From assembly GCF_031501865.1 (NCBI RefSeq), contig NZ_JARRCW010000001.1:1943001-2007000 (forward strand): 64,000 nucleotides of DNA, given 5' to 3'. Origin of the DNA: Pseudovibrio sp. M1P-2-3 (GTDB lineage Bacteria > Pseudomonadota > Alphaproteobacteria > Rhizobiales > Stappiaceae). Shown here piece by piece: positions 29,282 to 37,704 of this stretch. A program made the translations under genes and the position numbers. A model generated the notes under the pieces. That model saw only the letters and a list, made by a program, of their open reading frames with translations. It was not told the origin of the DNA and made no database searches. Every line of letters begins with the position of its first letter. The first letter of the stretch is position 1.

Positions 29282-30798
29282 ATAGTGGCACTATTTCCAG
29301 CACTTCAAGTGAGCTACTTTTCACCGATGCTGATTGGAACTTTGATAGTCTTCGAAGAACATATGACGCTATTGAAAATATTGCACTTGATGACTTGAAA
29401 CTGAATATCTACCCCAATCAGGTTGAAATTATTAGCGCTGAACAGATGTTGGATGCTTATTCATCTGTTGGAATGCCACTCATGTATTCTCATTGGTCAT
29501 TTGGCAAGCACTTTGTTGCGCAAGAAACTCAATATCGCAAAGGGTTACGTGGCCTAGCCTATGAAATCGTTATAAATTCAAGCCCCTGTATTAGTTATAA
29601 TATGGAAGAAAATACCATGGCTCAGCAAGCTTTGGTCATGGCGCACGCGGCATTTGGGCACAATCATTTTTTTAAGAACAATGAGCAGTTTCTTCAATGG
29701 ACAGATGCAGAGGGTATTCTAGATTATCTCAATTTTGCCAAGGGATATATTTCCAAATGTGAAGAGCGCTACGGGGTATCTGAAGTCGAGCAGTTGTTAG
29801 ATAGTGCCCACGCACTTATGCCAAATGGAGTTTATAGATATCGCCGCCCACAGAAACTCTCCTTAAAAGCAGAGCGGGAAAAAGAAAGAAAGCGCGCGAT
29901 CTATGAAGAGAAGAGCGTAAACTATCTTTGGGATGCTATGCCTAGAAGTAGTTACGTTGATACTTCCGATATGGAACGTGAGGCTCGTAAACGCAAAAAT
30001 TCTCTTCACTTACCTGAAGAAAATTTGCTGTATTTTTTGGAGCAGTATAGCCCGGTTTTAAAGGTTTGGCAGAGAGAAATTATTAGAATAATACGAAATA
30101 TATCTCAGTATTTTTATCCTCAAAGGCAAACTAAAGTCATGAATGAGGGATGCGCTTGTTTTGTTCATTACTATATAACGCACTCTTTACATAGAACTGG
30201 TCTTATCAATGATGGAGCGATGCTCGAAATATTGCATAATCACTCCAATGTCATCTATCAGCCATCCTTTGATGAACGCCATTATTCCGGCTTTAATCCC
30301 TATGCACTCGGTTATTCTATGATGGAAGACATCAAACGAATTTGTGTTGAGCCTACTGAGGAAGATCGGTTCTGGTTTTCTGATATTGCAGGATGTGGGG
30401 ATTGGAAAAATGTTTTAAAAGATGCTTGGGCTAACTACCGCGATGAATCATTTATTACTCAATTTTTAAGCCCCGAGATCATCAGAAAATTTCGAATGTT
30501 TGCTCTGTCGGATGACGCAAAATCGTCCCATGTAGTTGTAACGGATATTCATAATGAACAGGGGTACTTAAACGTGCGTGAAGCTCTTTCGAGAAGTTAT
30601 GATGCCGGTGCTATTGATCCAGACATTCAAGTTGTTGATGTGGACCTACTGGGAGATCGTTGCCTGCGTTTATGCCACTTTACTAGAGATGGGGTAACAT
30701 TGGATGAAAAGGATCGAGAACAGGTGCTAAAACATCTTAGGCGACTTTGGGGCTTTGAAGTAAACTTGGAAGAGGTTAATAGTACCGAAACACTCTAG
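29278..30798 (+). CDS. SpoVR family protein (YcgB-like)
   Basis: 506 aa, full length for the family (E. coli YcgB is about 510). Family motifs include MPLMYSHWSFGKHF near 64-77, AYEIVINSSPCISYNMEENTMAQQALVMAHAAFGHNHFFKNN near 97-137, and MNEGCACFVHYYITH near 288. The many conserved His and Cys suggest a metal or cofactor site. Named from a B. subtilis spore-cortex gene, but here it is the third member of the prkA-yeaH-spoVR stress module in a non-sporulating lineage. AGGAG precedes ATG 29278. IS relics begin about 75 bp after its stop. Confidence 0.94.
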   Translation: MNSGTISSTSSELLFTDADWNFDSLRRTYDAIENIALDDLKLNIYPNQVEIISAEQMLDAYSSVGMPLMYSHWSFGKHFVAQETQYRKGLRGLAYEIVINSSPCISYNMEENTMAQQALVMAHAAFGHNHFFKNNEQFLQWTDAEGILDYLNFAKGYISKCEERYGVSEVEQLLDSAHALMPNGVYRYRRPQKLSLKAEREKERKRAIYEEKSVNYLWDAMPRSSYVDTSDMEREARKRKNSLHLPEENLLYFLEQYSPVLKVWQREIIRIIRNISQYFYPQRQTKVMNEGCACFVHYYITHSLHRTGLINDGAMLEILHNHSNVIYQPSFDERHYSGFNPYALGYSMMEDIKRICVEPTEEDRFWFSDIAGCGDWKNVLKDAWANYRDESFITQFLSPEIIRKFRMFALSDDAKSSHVVVTDIHNEQGYLNVREALSRSYDAGAIDPDIQVVDVDLLGDRCLRLCHFTRDGVTLDEKDREQVLKHLRRLWGFEVNLEEVNSTETL

Positions 30799-30874
30799 GT
30801 ACTGTTTACAAATAGGATTCACAAACTCAATAATTTGTGATTCAAGATAATTTTTTGAGAGGTTACCTCGGCGC

Positions 30875-30920
30875 GGCACTTGATGAGTGATGATGAATGG
30901 AATTTTTTGAGCAGTTTTGG
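30875..30920 (+). pseudogene. IS5-type (IS427/IS1031-like) transposase N-terminal scrap
   Basis: Reads ARHLMSDDEWNFLSSF, matching the start of IS5-family OrfA proteins (ARHLMSDxEW). It is cut after about 15 residues by the IS3 relic. Confidence 0.4.
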
Positions 30921-31161
30921 TCCAGCCATTCTTGCCTGACTGTTCTGTTATAGCGCTCCACATACGCATTTTGAGCAGGTTTACCTGGTTGGATATGCCG
31001 GATCTCTATCGCTTTCACTCTGGCCCATGATAGCAAGGGTTCACTGATGTTTTCCGGGCCATTGTCAACACGTATCACGGCAGGCTTGCCGCGCCATTCC
31101 AACACTTGTTGCAGCGTGTGCGCCACTCTGAGCGCCGGCAAAGAGAAGTCAACTTCAATCG
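30921..31161 (-). pseudogene. IS3-family OrfB C-terminal relic
   Basis: Encodes part of an rve integrase domain: SLPALRVAHTLQQVLEWRGK, IRVDNGPENIS (second catalytic Asp), and AYVERYNRTVRQEWLDQ with the catalytic Glu. The N-terminal part is cut at 31161 by the end of IS66 element B, and the C-terminus has decayed. Confidence 0.75.
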
Positions 31162-31243
31162 TGTGCGTACGGCGTCACCGACCTAACGTCGCAGAATTGA
31201 TTGGCTTACGTTCTACCAGATTGAAACATGCAGAGCGGTAATT

Positions 31244-31630
31244 ATGATAACAAAAGCCAAGGTCTACTGGAGTGAAGAGAATAAACGCTCCATCTGCCAG
31301 CAGGCACTGTCTGATACGGAGCCAGTTGCCCAAGTCGCCCGCCGCAACGGGTTGAACAAGGGGCGGCTGTATAACTGGCTGAAGGATGCTCGCTATAACC
31401 CCTCACTGAGCGCAGCCGTTCCCAAGACTGAGCCACCCGCTTTTATCCCCGTTAGCGTTGAACAGACAGCTTCAAATGAGGATATAGCGCCTGAAGTCTC
31501 ACAAGACTTTACAAGTATCAGTTCACAATTGGTTATCGAAATCCGGCTGGTTGCAGGCCATGAGGTGCGTCTGAGTGGTTGTATGAGTGGCGAACAGATT
31601 ACCAGTATTTTGCAGGGACTAGCACCATGA
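31244..31630 (+). CDS. IS66 TnpA, 128 aa
   Basis: Small HTH protein of IS66 elements: [15 protein letters not shown], then [27 protein letters not shown] (HTH with the family-typical ending) and a C-terminal ...[14 protein letters not shown]. It overlaps tnpB by 4 nt. Required with TnpB and TnpC for transposition in this family. Homologous to the protein at 55106-55492. Confidence 0.88.
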   Translation: MITKAKVYWSEENKRSICQQALSDTEPVAQVARRNGLNKGRLYNWLKDARYNPSLSAAVPKTEPPAFIPVSVEQTASNEDIAPEVSQDFTSISSQLVIEIRLVAGHEVRLSGCMSGEQITSILQGLAP

Positions 31631-31974
31631 TCCCGGTTCCCAGCAATGCGCGGGTGTGGCTGGCTGCTGGTATCACCGACATGCGCTGTGGTTTCAATTC
31701 TCTGGCTGCAAAAGCAGAAAGTGTTTTGCATGAAGACCCCTTTTCTGGCCATCTGTTTGTGTTTCGTGGGCGGCGGGGCGACCTGCTGAAACTGATTTGG
31801 TGGGATACCCAAGGAGCCTGTTTGTTTACCAAGCGATTGGAGCGGGGCCGTTTCCTGTGGCCAGCGGCAAAAGAAGGCAAAGTCAGCCTGTCACCATCAC
31901 AACTCTCTCTCCTTCTGGAGGGGATCGATTGGCGCATGCCACAGAAAACATGGCGACCGATGACCTGCGGATAA
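31627..31974 (+). CDS. IS66 TnpB (Orf2), 115 aa
   Basis: IS66 Orf2 family: [49 protein letters not shown] and LLLEGIDWR. These are the diagnostic stretches. ATG 31627 overlaps the end of tnpA; a longer frame from 31579 is not needed. Nearly the same as the protein at 54762-55109. Confidence 0.92.
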   Translation: MIPVPSNARVWLAAGITDMRCGFNSLAAKAESVLHEDPFSGHLFVFRGRRGDLLKLIWWDTQGACLFTKRLERGRFLWPAAKEGKVSLSPSQLSLLLEGIDWRMPQKTWRPMTCG

Positions 31975-32044
31975 CTATCGGAATTCTATGTAATATTTGC
32001 CTATTTCCACTCAGTTTTAAGCGGGTTTCATGCTATAAGCATGG

Positions 32045-32688
32045 CATGCTCAATACGCTTTCCAACTTGCCGGAAGACCCTACTGAACTCAAAAACCTGA
32101 TTACGTTTTTGAGCCGGCAAGTGCAGGCTCAGGCCCTGAAGATTGAGCAGTTACAGCAGCAGCTGCATGGGGCCAATCGGCACCGGTTTGGAACACGTTC
32201 TGAAAATCTGGAACAGCTACAGCTCACCTTGGAAAATCAGGAAATTGTTACCGCCGGAGAAGCTCCGACAATAGAGGAAGAAGAGCAGGCCCAAGAAGAT
32301 AAGCAAAAGCCAAAGCGCAAGTCCTTGCCGGGAAACCTACCCCGCAATATCGAGGTTCTGGATCCGGGTGAAGTCTGTCCGTGTTGCAGGGGACGCTTGA
32401 AAACACTGGGTGAGGACATTACCGAAGAGCTGGAATATATCCCCGGCCGATTTGTGGTAAACCGACTTGCAAGGCCGCGTAAAGCTTGTAGCTGCTGTGA
32501 AAAGATAACACAGGCCCTGCTGCCATCGCGCCCTATTGAGCGAGGGCGCCCCGGTCCCGGCCTTCTGGCACATGTGCTGGTGAGCAAGTTCGCGGACCAC
32601 TTACCATTGTACCGACAATCGCAGATTTATGCCCGTGAAGGGCTGGATCTCAGCCGGTCCACGCTGGCGGGCTGGGTGGGGCGACCGT
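32045..32688 (+). pseudogene. IS66 TnpC, N-terminal part only
   Basis: Starts MLNTLSNLPEDPTELKNL, with a leucine-zipper-like segment (about 15-45), GANRHRFGTRSENLEQLQL, a zinc-finger-like region (CPCCRGRLK and CSCCEKI, about 115-165) and the beginning of the DDE domain ([14 protein letters not shown]). It is then cut by IS5 at 32683. The catalytic Asp/Glu residues are lost. Confidence 0.9.
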
Positions 32689-33524
32689 GTTGCATAAATC
32701 GACCGTTTAGGGTTTAAGCTGCCCCCTCCTTTTTCTGCTCAGTTTTTCTTTCATGCCCTTCAAACACAAATGCTGCCCGCCGCGACAAGTTTACAAAGGC
32801 TCAATACCGGATCACCAACTGGTCGGAGTATAACGAAAGTCTACGCCGGCGTGGGGATGTGACAGTCTGGTTTTATGATGATGTTGCCAGTCGCTGGCTT
32901 GCCTCGCCGAGGCGGCGGCGCGGCCGCCCTGTCCGGTTCTCCGCTTTTGCCATTGAAGCGTGTTTGCAGGTGAGATTGGTGTTTGATCTTGGGTTGCGTC
33001 AAACTCAAAGGTTTATACGCTCCCTTTTGCGGCTGATGCAACTGAACCTTCCCGTCCCTGACTTCTCAAAGCTGTCGCGTCGATCTGGAACTTTAAGAAG
33101 GCTAAAACCTCGAAAAACAACCTCGACATCTGAACCCGTTCATTTGGTTGTTGATAGCACCGGTCTGAAGGTCTTCGGAGCTGGAGAATGGCAGGAAACC
33201 AAGCACGGCACCAAGATGAGGCGGCGAAAATGGCGCAAGATACATCTGGGAATGGACTTGAATACGGGCGAAATTCACGGCGCGGAGCTCACTGAGGACA
33301 GTATTGGGGACCCCACTGCTCCGCCAGACTTACTGGATCAAATTGAGGCACCGGTTGCCAAGTTTCTAGGGGATGGGGCCTATGATGGTGAGCCCACCAG
33401 ACAAATCCTTTCAGACCGCTTCACCGGCGTAGAGGTTATCATCCCGTCGCCCAAATCCGCTCTCTCCAGCCTGAAGGCTGAGACCGATCCCTCAGCACGG
33501 GACCAAGGCATTCTTGCCATTAGA

Positions 33525-33887
33525 TGTTTAGTCCCGCGAGCAGATGGAATCGGTTTAACATTGACTTCATCATTTCGGGAGGACTTATGGGACAGGTATT
33601 ACACGGCAGCGCCACGACTACTCACGCGGTTCGATCAGCCATACAAAAATCGGATGCAACCATCAAAGAGTTGAGCCGGCGCTATAACATCAATCCCAAA
33701 ACGGTGATGAAGTGGAAATATCGCAATAGCGTGGAAGATCAACCTATGGGGCGGAAGAATCCCCGCTCCACAGTCCTGAGCGTGGCAGAAGAAGCGGCGT
33801 GTGTCGCTTTTCGCAAGCACTCTTTATTGCCACTCGATGACTGCCTTTACGCCCTGCAGGAAACGGTCCCTTGTGACCTAGCGCGTC
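33525..33887 (+). pseudogene. IS481-family element, 5' fragment
   Basis: It begins with the full IS481 terminal repeat TGTTTAGTCCCGCGAGCAG and carries the transposase start [20 protein letters not shown] through [13 protein letters not shown], almost identical to the copy at 36291-37337. Similarity stops at 33887. 33888-33966 is unassigned sequence before IS630 A. Confidence 0.88.
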
Positions 33888-34057
33888 CCGATCCGACCAC
33901 CGCCACTGCCCTCCCGACTCAATACGGTGGCCATTGGCCTATATTCGCAGAAGACACTAAAAAGCATAAGACAAGCGTGTCGACGCAGACTAGATTCGGG
34001 ATTCCCTAAACCAGTAATTTGTGATTCCATGTCTTTGCGGTGAGACGGGAGCCAAGC

Positions 34058-34435
34058 ATGGGAAAACCACATCCAATTGAATTGCGAGAACGTGTTGTGT
34101 GCATGGTCGCAGAGGGGAATAGTCATCGTTCTACGGCCGCACATTTTCATGTTTCTGTTAAATTTGTGAATGACATGGTCCGTCTAAAACGTGAGACAGG
34201 CTCTCTTCTGCCCAAACGACAAGGTAATCCCGGTCGCGGAAAATTGAGTGGAGTTAAGGATTGGGTCCGGCAACGCTTACAGGAAAGAGGAGAACTGACC
34301 CTTGATGAATTGGTTCTGGAGCTATTCGAGCAACACGCCATCAGGGTGCACCGTTCGTCTGTTGGCCGGCTCTTGCACCGCCTTGGGCTAACACACAAAA
34401 AAACACTTGCTGGCCGCAGAGCAAAAGCGCGCTGA
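34058..34435 (+). CDS. IS630 transposase A, upstream part
   Basis: HTH part: MGKPHPIELRERVVCMVAEGNSH, STAAHFHVSVKFVNDMVR, RGELTLDELVLELFEQHAIRVHRSSVGRLLHRLGLTHKK. It ends at an A7 run (CACAAAAAAACACT) that should allow frameshifting into 34407-35012. Start ATG 34058 (family MGKPHP start) rather than the longer frame. Confidence 0.85.
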   Translation: MGKPHPIELRERVVCMVAEGNSHRSTAAHFHVSVKFVNDMVRLKRETGSLLPKRQGNPGRGKLSGVKDWVRQRLQERGELTLDELVLELFEQHAIRVHRSSVGRLLHRLGLTHKKTLAGRRAKAR

Positions 34436-35012
34436 TATCCGCCATGAGCGCCATGTCTGGATTGCGCGTCGCCAACCTTTTATGAAGAGCCATTTGCATA
34501 GGCTTGTGTTTATTGATGAAACCAGCCTCAAAACCAATATGGTCAAGACAACTGGCTGGGCACCCAAAGGAGAGAGACTTCTTGATCACGCCCCTTTTGG
34601 TAACTGGAATACGCAAACCTTTATCGCCGCCCTCAGGCATGACCGCCTAGAGGCGCCTTGGGTCATAAATGCGCCCATGAACCGTCAGCGATTTGAACGG
34701 TATGTGGAAACGCAATTAACCCCAACTTTGAAAAAAGGAGATGTCGTTGTTCTGGACAACCTATCCTCACACAAAAGCACGAATGCGGCAAAAGCTTTGC
34801 AGGCTGTTGGAGCTTGGTTTCTGTTTCTTCCTGCTTACAGTCCAGACCTTAATCCCATCGAGATGGCGTTTGCCAAACTTAAAACACTTATTCGAAAAAT
34901 TGCAGCCCGTAGCTATGACGACTTATGGAAAGCTATCGGGCAAGTATGCGACCTATTCTCAGAACAGGAATGTTATAACTTCTTCAATGCAGCTGGTTAT
35001 AAACCCGATTAA
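34407..35012 (+). CDS. IS630 transposase A, catalytic part
   Basis: DDE domain: LVFIDETSLKTNM, VVVLDNLSSHKS and [16 protein letters not shown]. Probably expressed as a fusion with the upstream frame through slippage at the A7 run; the nominal 34407 start lies at that junction. Clearly a different element from IS630 B (about half of residues shared). Confidence 0.87.
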   Translation: MLAAEQKRADIRHERHVWIARRQPFMKSHLHRLVFIDETSLKTNMVKTTGWAPKGERLLDHAPFGNWNTQTFIAALRHDRLEAPWVINAPMNRQRFERYVETQLTPTLKKGDVVVLDNLSSHKSTNAAKALQAVGAWFLFLPAYSPDLNPIEMAFAKLKTLIRKIAARSYDDLWKAIGQVCDLFSEQECYNFFNAAGYKPD

Positions 35013-35314
35013 AGGCGACACGCTCTAAAACCAATGGCCGGATGCGTTGGCAAAAGCAGACGGGCTACGGCCAAAGGGCGCGAGCAGAAACCCTGATGGG
35101 CCGCTATAAACAAGTGATCGGCAACAAACTCAGATCACGAAAGCTGGAAAATCAAAGAACGGAGGTGCAAGTCGGTGTCGTCGTTCTTAACAAAATGACC
35201 GCACTCGGACGACCCTCGTTCGAGCGCATTAAAGCACTGAGGCGCAACGCTGAATCGATTGGAGATTCCCAATCAGGTTGATTTGTGATTCACTCCTTTT
35301 AGGGAGGAGATCAC

Positions 35315-35743
35315 ATGGGCCGGCCACTTTCACTTGATTTACGCCTTCGCTTTAAAAGGCTCATTTTATCCGGGATGAGCGGGCGTGAAGCAGCACGCCG
35401 CCTGCTGATCTCTCCAGCATCAGGATCTCGCTTGGCCCGTAAAGTTCGGGAGGGGCAGAGTTTAATCCCGGTCAGGACAGGGCGCCCAAAGGGAGGCGGA
35501 AAATTGGAGCCCTACCTCTCCTTCTTGCGCGAGCTGGTCAATCAAGACGGAGATATCACGTTAATGGAGTTATGTGATGCACTTTTCATGGCTGAGGGAG
35601 TGAGGGTTCACCATACTTCCGTCTCCAAGGCTTTGCGCCGTCTTGGCTACACCTATAAAAAAAATCGTTGGTGGCAACCGAGCGTGGCAAACTCCATGTA
35701 CAAAATGCCAGAGATGAATGGCGCCACACCCGTCAGCCTATAA
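35315..35743 (+). CDS. IS630 transposase B copy 2, upstream part
   Basis: Identical 142-aa product to 14082-14510, with the same strong RBS (GGGAGGAGATCAC) and the same A8 slippery run at its end. Confidence 0.88.
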   Translation: MGRPLSLDLRLRFKRLILSGMSGREAARRLLISPASGSRLARKVREGQSLIPVRTGRPKGGGKLEPYLSFLRELVNQDGDITLMELCDALFMAEGVRVHHTSVSKALRRLGYTYKKNRWWQPSVANSMYKMPEMNGATPVSL

Positions 35744-36273
35744 TGCGTGATCTGCCTGAGAGACTGGTGTTTCTCGATGAAACCAGTGTTAAAACGAATT
35801 TAACCCGGCTGCGAGGCCGAGCCTTTAAAGGGGAACGAGCCCTTGACACAGCGCCGTTTGGACGCTGGCAGAACCAGACCTTTATCGCCGGTTTGACCCA
35901 CGAGGGACTCATTGCGCCCTGGGTTCTGGACGGGGCCATGAATGGCAAGGCATTCACCACTTATATCACGACACAACTGGCTCCATGCTTGCACCCTAAA
36001 ACGGTGGTCATTCTGGATAACCTGTCCACACACAAAGTTCCAGAAGCCGCAAGGGCCCTCAGACAAAGCGGGTGTTGGTTCCTTTTTCTGCCGCCCTATT
36101 CTCCTGATCTCAATCCTATCGAAATGGCGTTTTCCAAGCTCAAAGCACACCTACGCAGAATGAAAGCCAGAACCTTTGAGACCTTGATAAAGGCTCTGGG
36201 TGACATATGCGATCTGTTCACACCCCAAGAGTGTTGGAATTACTTCAAGGCAGCTGGATATGTTTCAGTATAA
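35668..36273 (+). CDS. IS630 transposase B copy 2, catalytic part
   Basis: Identical 201-aa frame to 13552-14157 with all three catalytic acidic motifs ([23 protein letters not shown]). Reached from the upstream frame by slippage. Confidence 0.88.
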   Translation: MVATERGKLHVQNARDEWRHTRQPIMRDLPERLVFLDETSVKTNLTRLRGRAFKGERALDTAPFGRWQNQTFIAGLTHEGLIAPWVLDGAMNGKAFTTYITTQLAPCLHPKTVVILDNLSTHKVPEAARALRQSGCWFLFLPPYSPDLNPIEMAFSKLKAHLRRMKARTFETLIKALGDICDLFTPQECWNYFKAAGYVSV

Positions 36274-37275
36274 AGGCTCAAGACTATAATTGTTTAGTCC
36301 CGCGAGCAGATGGTGTGGTTGTTTTATAAATCTGTCCGACTCTTGTGTCCATTGTCTGGTAATATAGTCGAAGGGTGTTTGTCCTTTGAGAGCCTTGAGG
36401 CGTTTGGCGAAGTTATAGGCCTGAATAAATGTGTCCAGATGGGCTCTTAGTTCGTTGTGTGTGCGGTAATAGTAGCGCCGAACGGTTGCTTCTTTAAGGG
36501 TTCTGTTCATGCGCTCGACCTGGCCATTTGTCCACGGATGGGCTGGTTTGGTAAGCCGGTGGTCAATGTCATTTTGGGCACAAGCCAGAACAAATGCATG
36601 AGCACGAAACAACTGGCCTGTTGTGAGCAAATGTTGAACCTCACTGGCGTTCCAGCTGTACCCTTTGGGGTCAGTGAACTGGGTGCCGTTATCGGTCAGC
36701 ACGGTATGGATCTTGTAGGGAACCGCTTCAATAAGGGCCCGCAGAAAGGTACTGGCAATCCTTCTGGTGGCTTTTTCAAAGAGTTTGACAAAGGCGAATT
36801 TTGAGGTTCGGTCAATGGCAACGAACAAATAGAGCTTGCCTTCTTGCGTACGAACCTCAGCAATATCAAGATGAAAGTAACCAATTGGATAGGCTTTGAA
36901 GCGTTTCTTGTTCGCTTTCATATCCGGTGGTGGCAGGCGCGAAATCCCATGGCGCTGGAATAAGCGATGCAGGGACGAGCGGGTCAGACGCGGGATCGTT
37001 TCCTGCAGGGCGTAAAGGCAGTCATCGAGTGGCAATAAAGAGTGCTTGCGAAAAGCGACACACGCCGCTTCTTCTGCCACGCTCAGGACTGTGGAGCGGG
37101 GATTCTTCCGCCCCATAGGTTGATCTTCCACGCTATTGCGATGTTTCCACTTCATCACTGTTTTGGGATTGATGTTATAACGCCGGCTCAACTCTTTGAT
37201 GGTTGCATCCGATTTTTGTATGGCTGATCGAACCGCGTGAGTGGTCGTGGCGCTGCCGTGTAATACCTGTCCCAT
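36265..37275 (-). CDS. IS481-family transposase
   Basis: N-terminal HTH ([21 protein letters not shown], about 22-42), then an rve/DDE integrase core: [10 protein letters not shown] (Asp), [12 protein letters not shown] (Asp) and [19 protein letters not shown] (Glu). Start ATG 37275 (MGQVLHG) with GGGAGGACTT upstream. The frame has no stop inside the element: it runs through the terminal repeat at 36291 and stops in the IS630 end at 36265, adding a short foreign tail. This is common for the family and probably harmless. Confidence 0.9.
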   Translation of the reverse strand: MGQVLHGSATTTHAVRSAIQKSDATIKELSRRYNINPKTVMKWKHRNSVEDQPMGRKNPRSTVLSVAEEAACVAFRKHSLLPLDDCLYALQETIPRLTRSSLHRLFQRHGISRLPPPDMKANKKRFKAYPIGYFHLDIAEVRTQEGKLYLFVAIDRTSKFAFVKLFEKATRRIASTFLRALIEAVPYKIHTVLTDNGTQFTDPKGYSWNASEVQHLLTTGQLFRAHAFVLACAQNDIDHRLTKPAHPWTNGQVERMNRTLKEATVRRYYYRTHNELRAHLDTFIQAYNFAKRLKALKGQTPFDYITRQWTQESDRFIKQPHHLLAGLNNYSLEPLY

Positions 37276-37337
37276 AAGTCCTCCCGAAATGATGAAGTCA
37301 ATGTTAAACCGATTCCATCTGCTCGCGGGACTAAACA
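36291..37337 (-). mobile_element. IS481-family element, complete (1047 bp)
   Basis: Perfect terminal inverted repeats of about 23 bp beginning TGTTTAGTCCCGCGAGCAG at both ends. It is flanked by a 6-bp direct repeat TATAAT (36285-36290 and 37338-37343). It sits at the right end of IS630 B copy 2. Confidence 0.92.
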
Positions 37338-37554
37338 TATAATGCGACCTGAATGTCAACGGGTAAGGGCAAACTGTAAGCTGAGATAGATTTGTGCAAC
37401 AACGCCAGATTGGTACTGTTTTAAAATTTCAGGTGTATGGTTTTTCAGTATCATACGACAGTATCCTAGAATTTTGGAAATATAAGGGTGCGGGTACCGT
37501 CTTTATTGTAAATAGTTATCTCATCAAATTTATGATATATTTACCTATCCAATT

Positions 37555-37656
37555 GATCAACCGTATTAATGAACTGTTGCCATGGAACTATACCCAACAT
37601 AGTTGAGTTTCGTGTGATCTGTTTCTATAAAAAGGTCGGGAATACCGCACGCTCAC
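37555..37656 (+). pseudogene. IS66 TnpC C-terminal remnant and right end
   Basis: [13 protein letters not shown] matches the C-terminus of the TnpC at 53198-54433, followed by a stop and then the IS66 right terminal repeat ending at 37656. The middle of tnpC between 32688 and here is missing even after removing IS5. Confidence 0.8.
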
Positions 37657-37704
37657 GTGCTTCATAACCAATACACGTTTCAAAGTTGCTAATTTAGGTG
37701 TTGG

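Larger units (their letters stand above)
33967..35027 (+). mobile_element. IS630-family element A (about 1061 bp)
   Basis: Proposed ends at TA 33967-33968 and TA 35026-35027; both ends contain AGCGTGTCG in inverted orientation. The length is close to that of the 1059-bp element B. The exact boundary on the left is less certain than for element B. Confidence 0.65.
35230..36288 (+). mobile_element. IS630-family element B, copy 2 (1059 bp)
   Basis: Bounded by TA at 35230-35231 and 36287-36288. Same length as copy 1 (13537-14595) and nearly identical (mismatches seen in the left end: TAAAGCACTGAGG versus TAAAGCAATGAGG, and GATTGGAGATTCC versus GATTGGGGATTCC). Inserted in the last codons of the IS5 transposase. 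Confidence 0.88.
32753..37352 (+). pseudogene. IS5 transposase, frameshifted and split in three pieces
   Basis: Piece one, 32753-33524: MPFKHKC, a +1 frameshift near 32784, then the DDE domain from FTKAQYRITNWSEYNESLRRRG through HLVVDSTGLKVFGAGEW (first Asp) and FLGDGAYDGEPTRQIL (second Asp). Piece two, 35028-35229: GRMRWQKQTGYGQRARAETLMGRYK (Glu) to GRPSFERI. Piece three, after 37343: the last codons. Joining 35231 to 37342 across the TA site gives GCGCATTAATGCGACCTGA, that is RINAT-stop. Inactive. Confidence 0.85.
32683..37406 (+). mobile_element. IS5-family element inserted in IS66 B and itself filled with other IS
   Basis: The left end GACCGTGTTGCATAAATC (32683-32700) and right end (inward GGCGTTGTTGCACAAATC, 37389-37406) are inverted repeats typical of this IS5 group. 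Without the IS481 fragment, IS630 A, IS630 B copy 2 and the IS481 copy inside it, the element is about 1.2 kb. Confidence 0.8.
31162..37656 (+). mobile_element. IS66-family element B, interrupted by nested insertions
   Basis: The left terminal repeat starts GTGTGCGTACGG with CCGACCTAAC inside. The right end, read inward, is GTGAGCGTGCGG with CCCGACCTTT, ending at 37656. These match the ends of IS66 element A (53154-55574). tnpA and tnpB are intact; tnpC is broken at 32683 by IS5, and only its last codons remain at 37555-37606. 37409-37554 is AT-rich sequence of unknown origin. No clean 8-bp target duplication is visible, suggesting later deletion. Confidence 0.8.

Noticed and set aside
25995-30798. 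sporulation locus suggested by the spoVR name
   Set aside because: prkA-yeaH-spoVR is a general stress module in non-sporulating proteobacteria and no sporulation genes are present.
31154-37664. 8-bp target duplication for IS66 element B
   Set aside because: CTTCAATC on the left and GTGCTTCA on the right do not match; only an offset CTTCA is shared.
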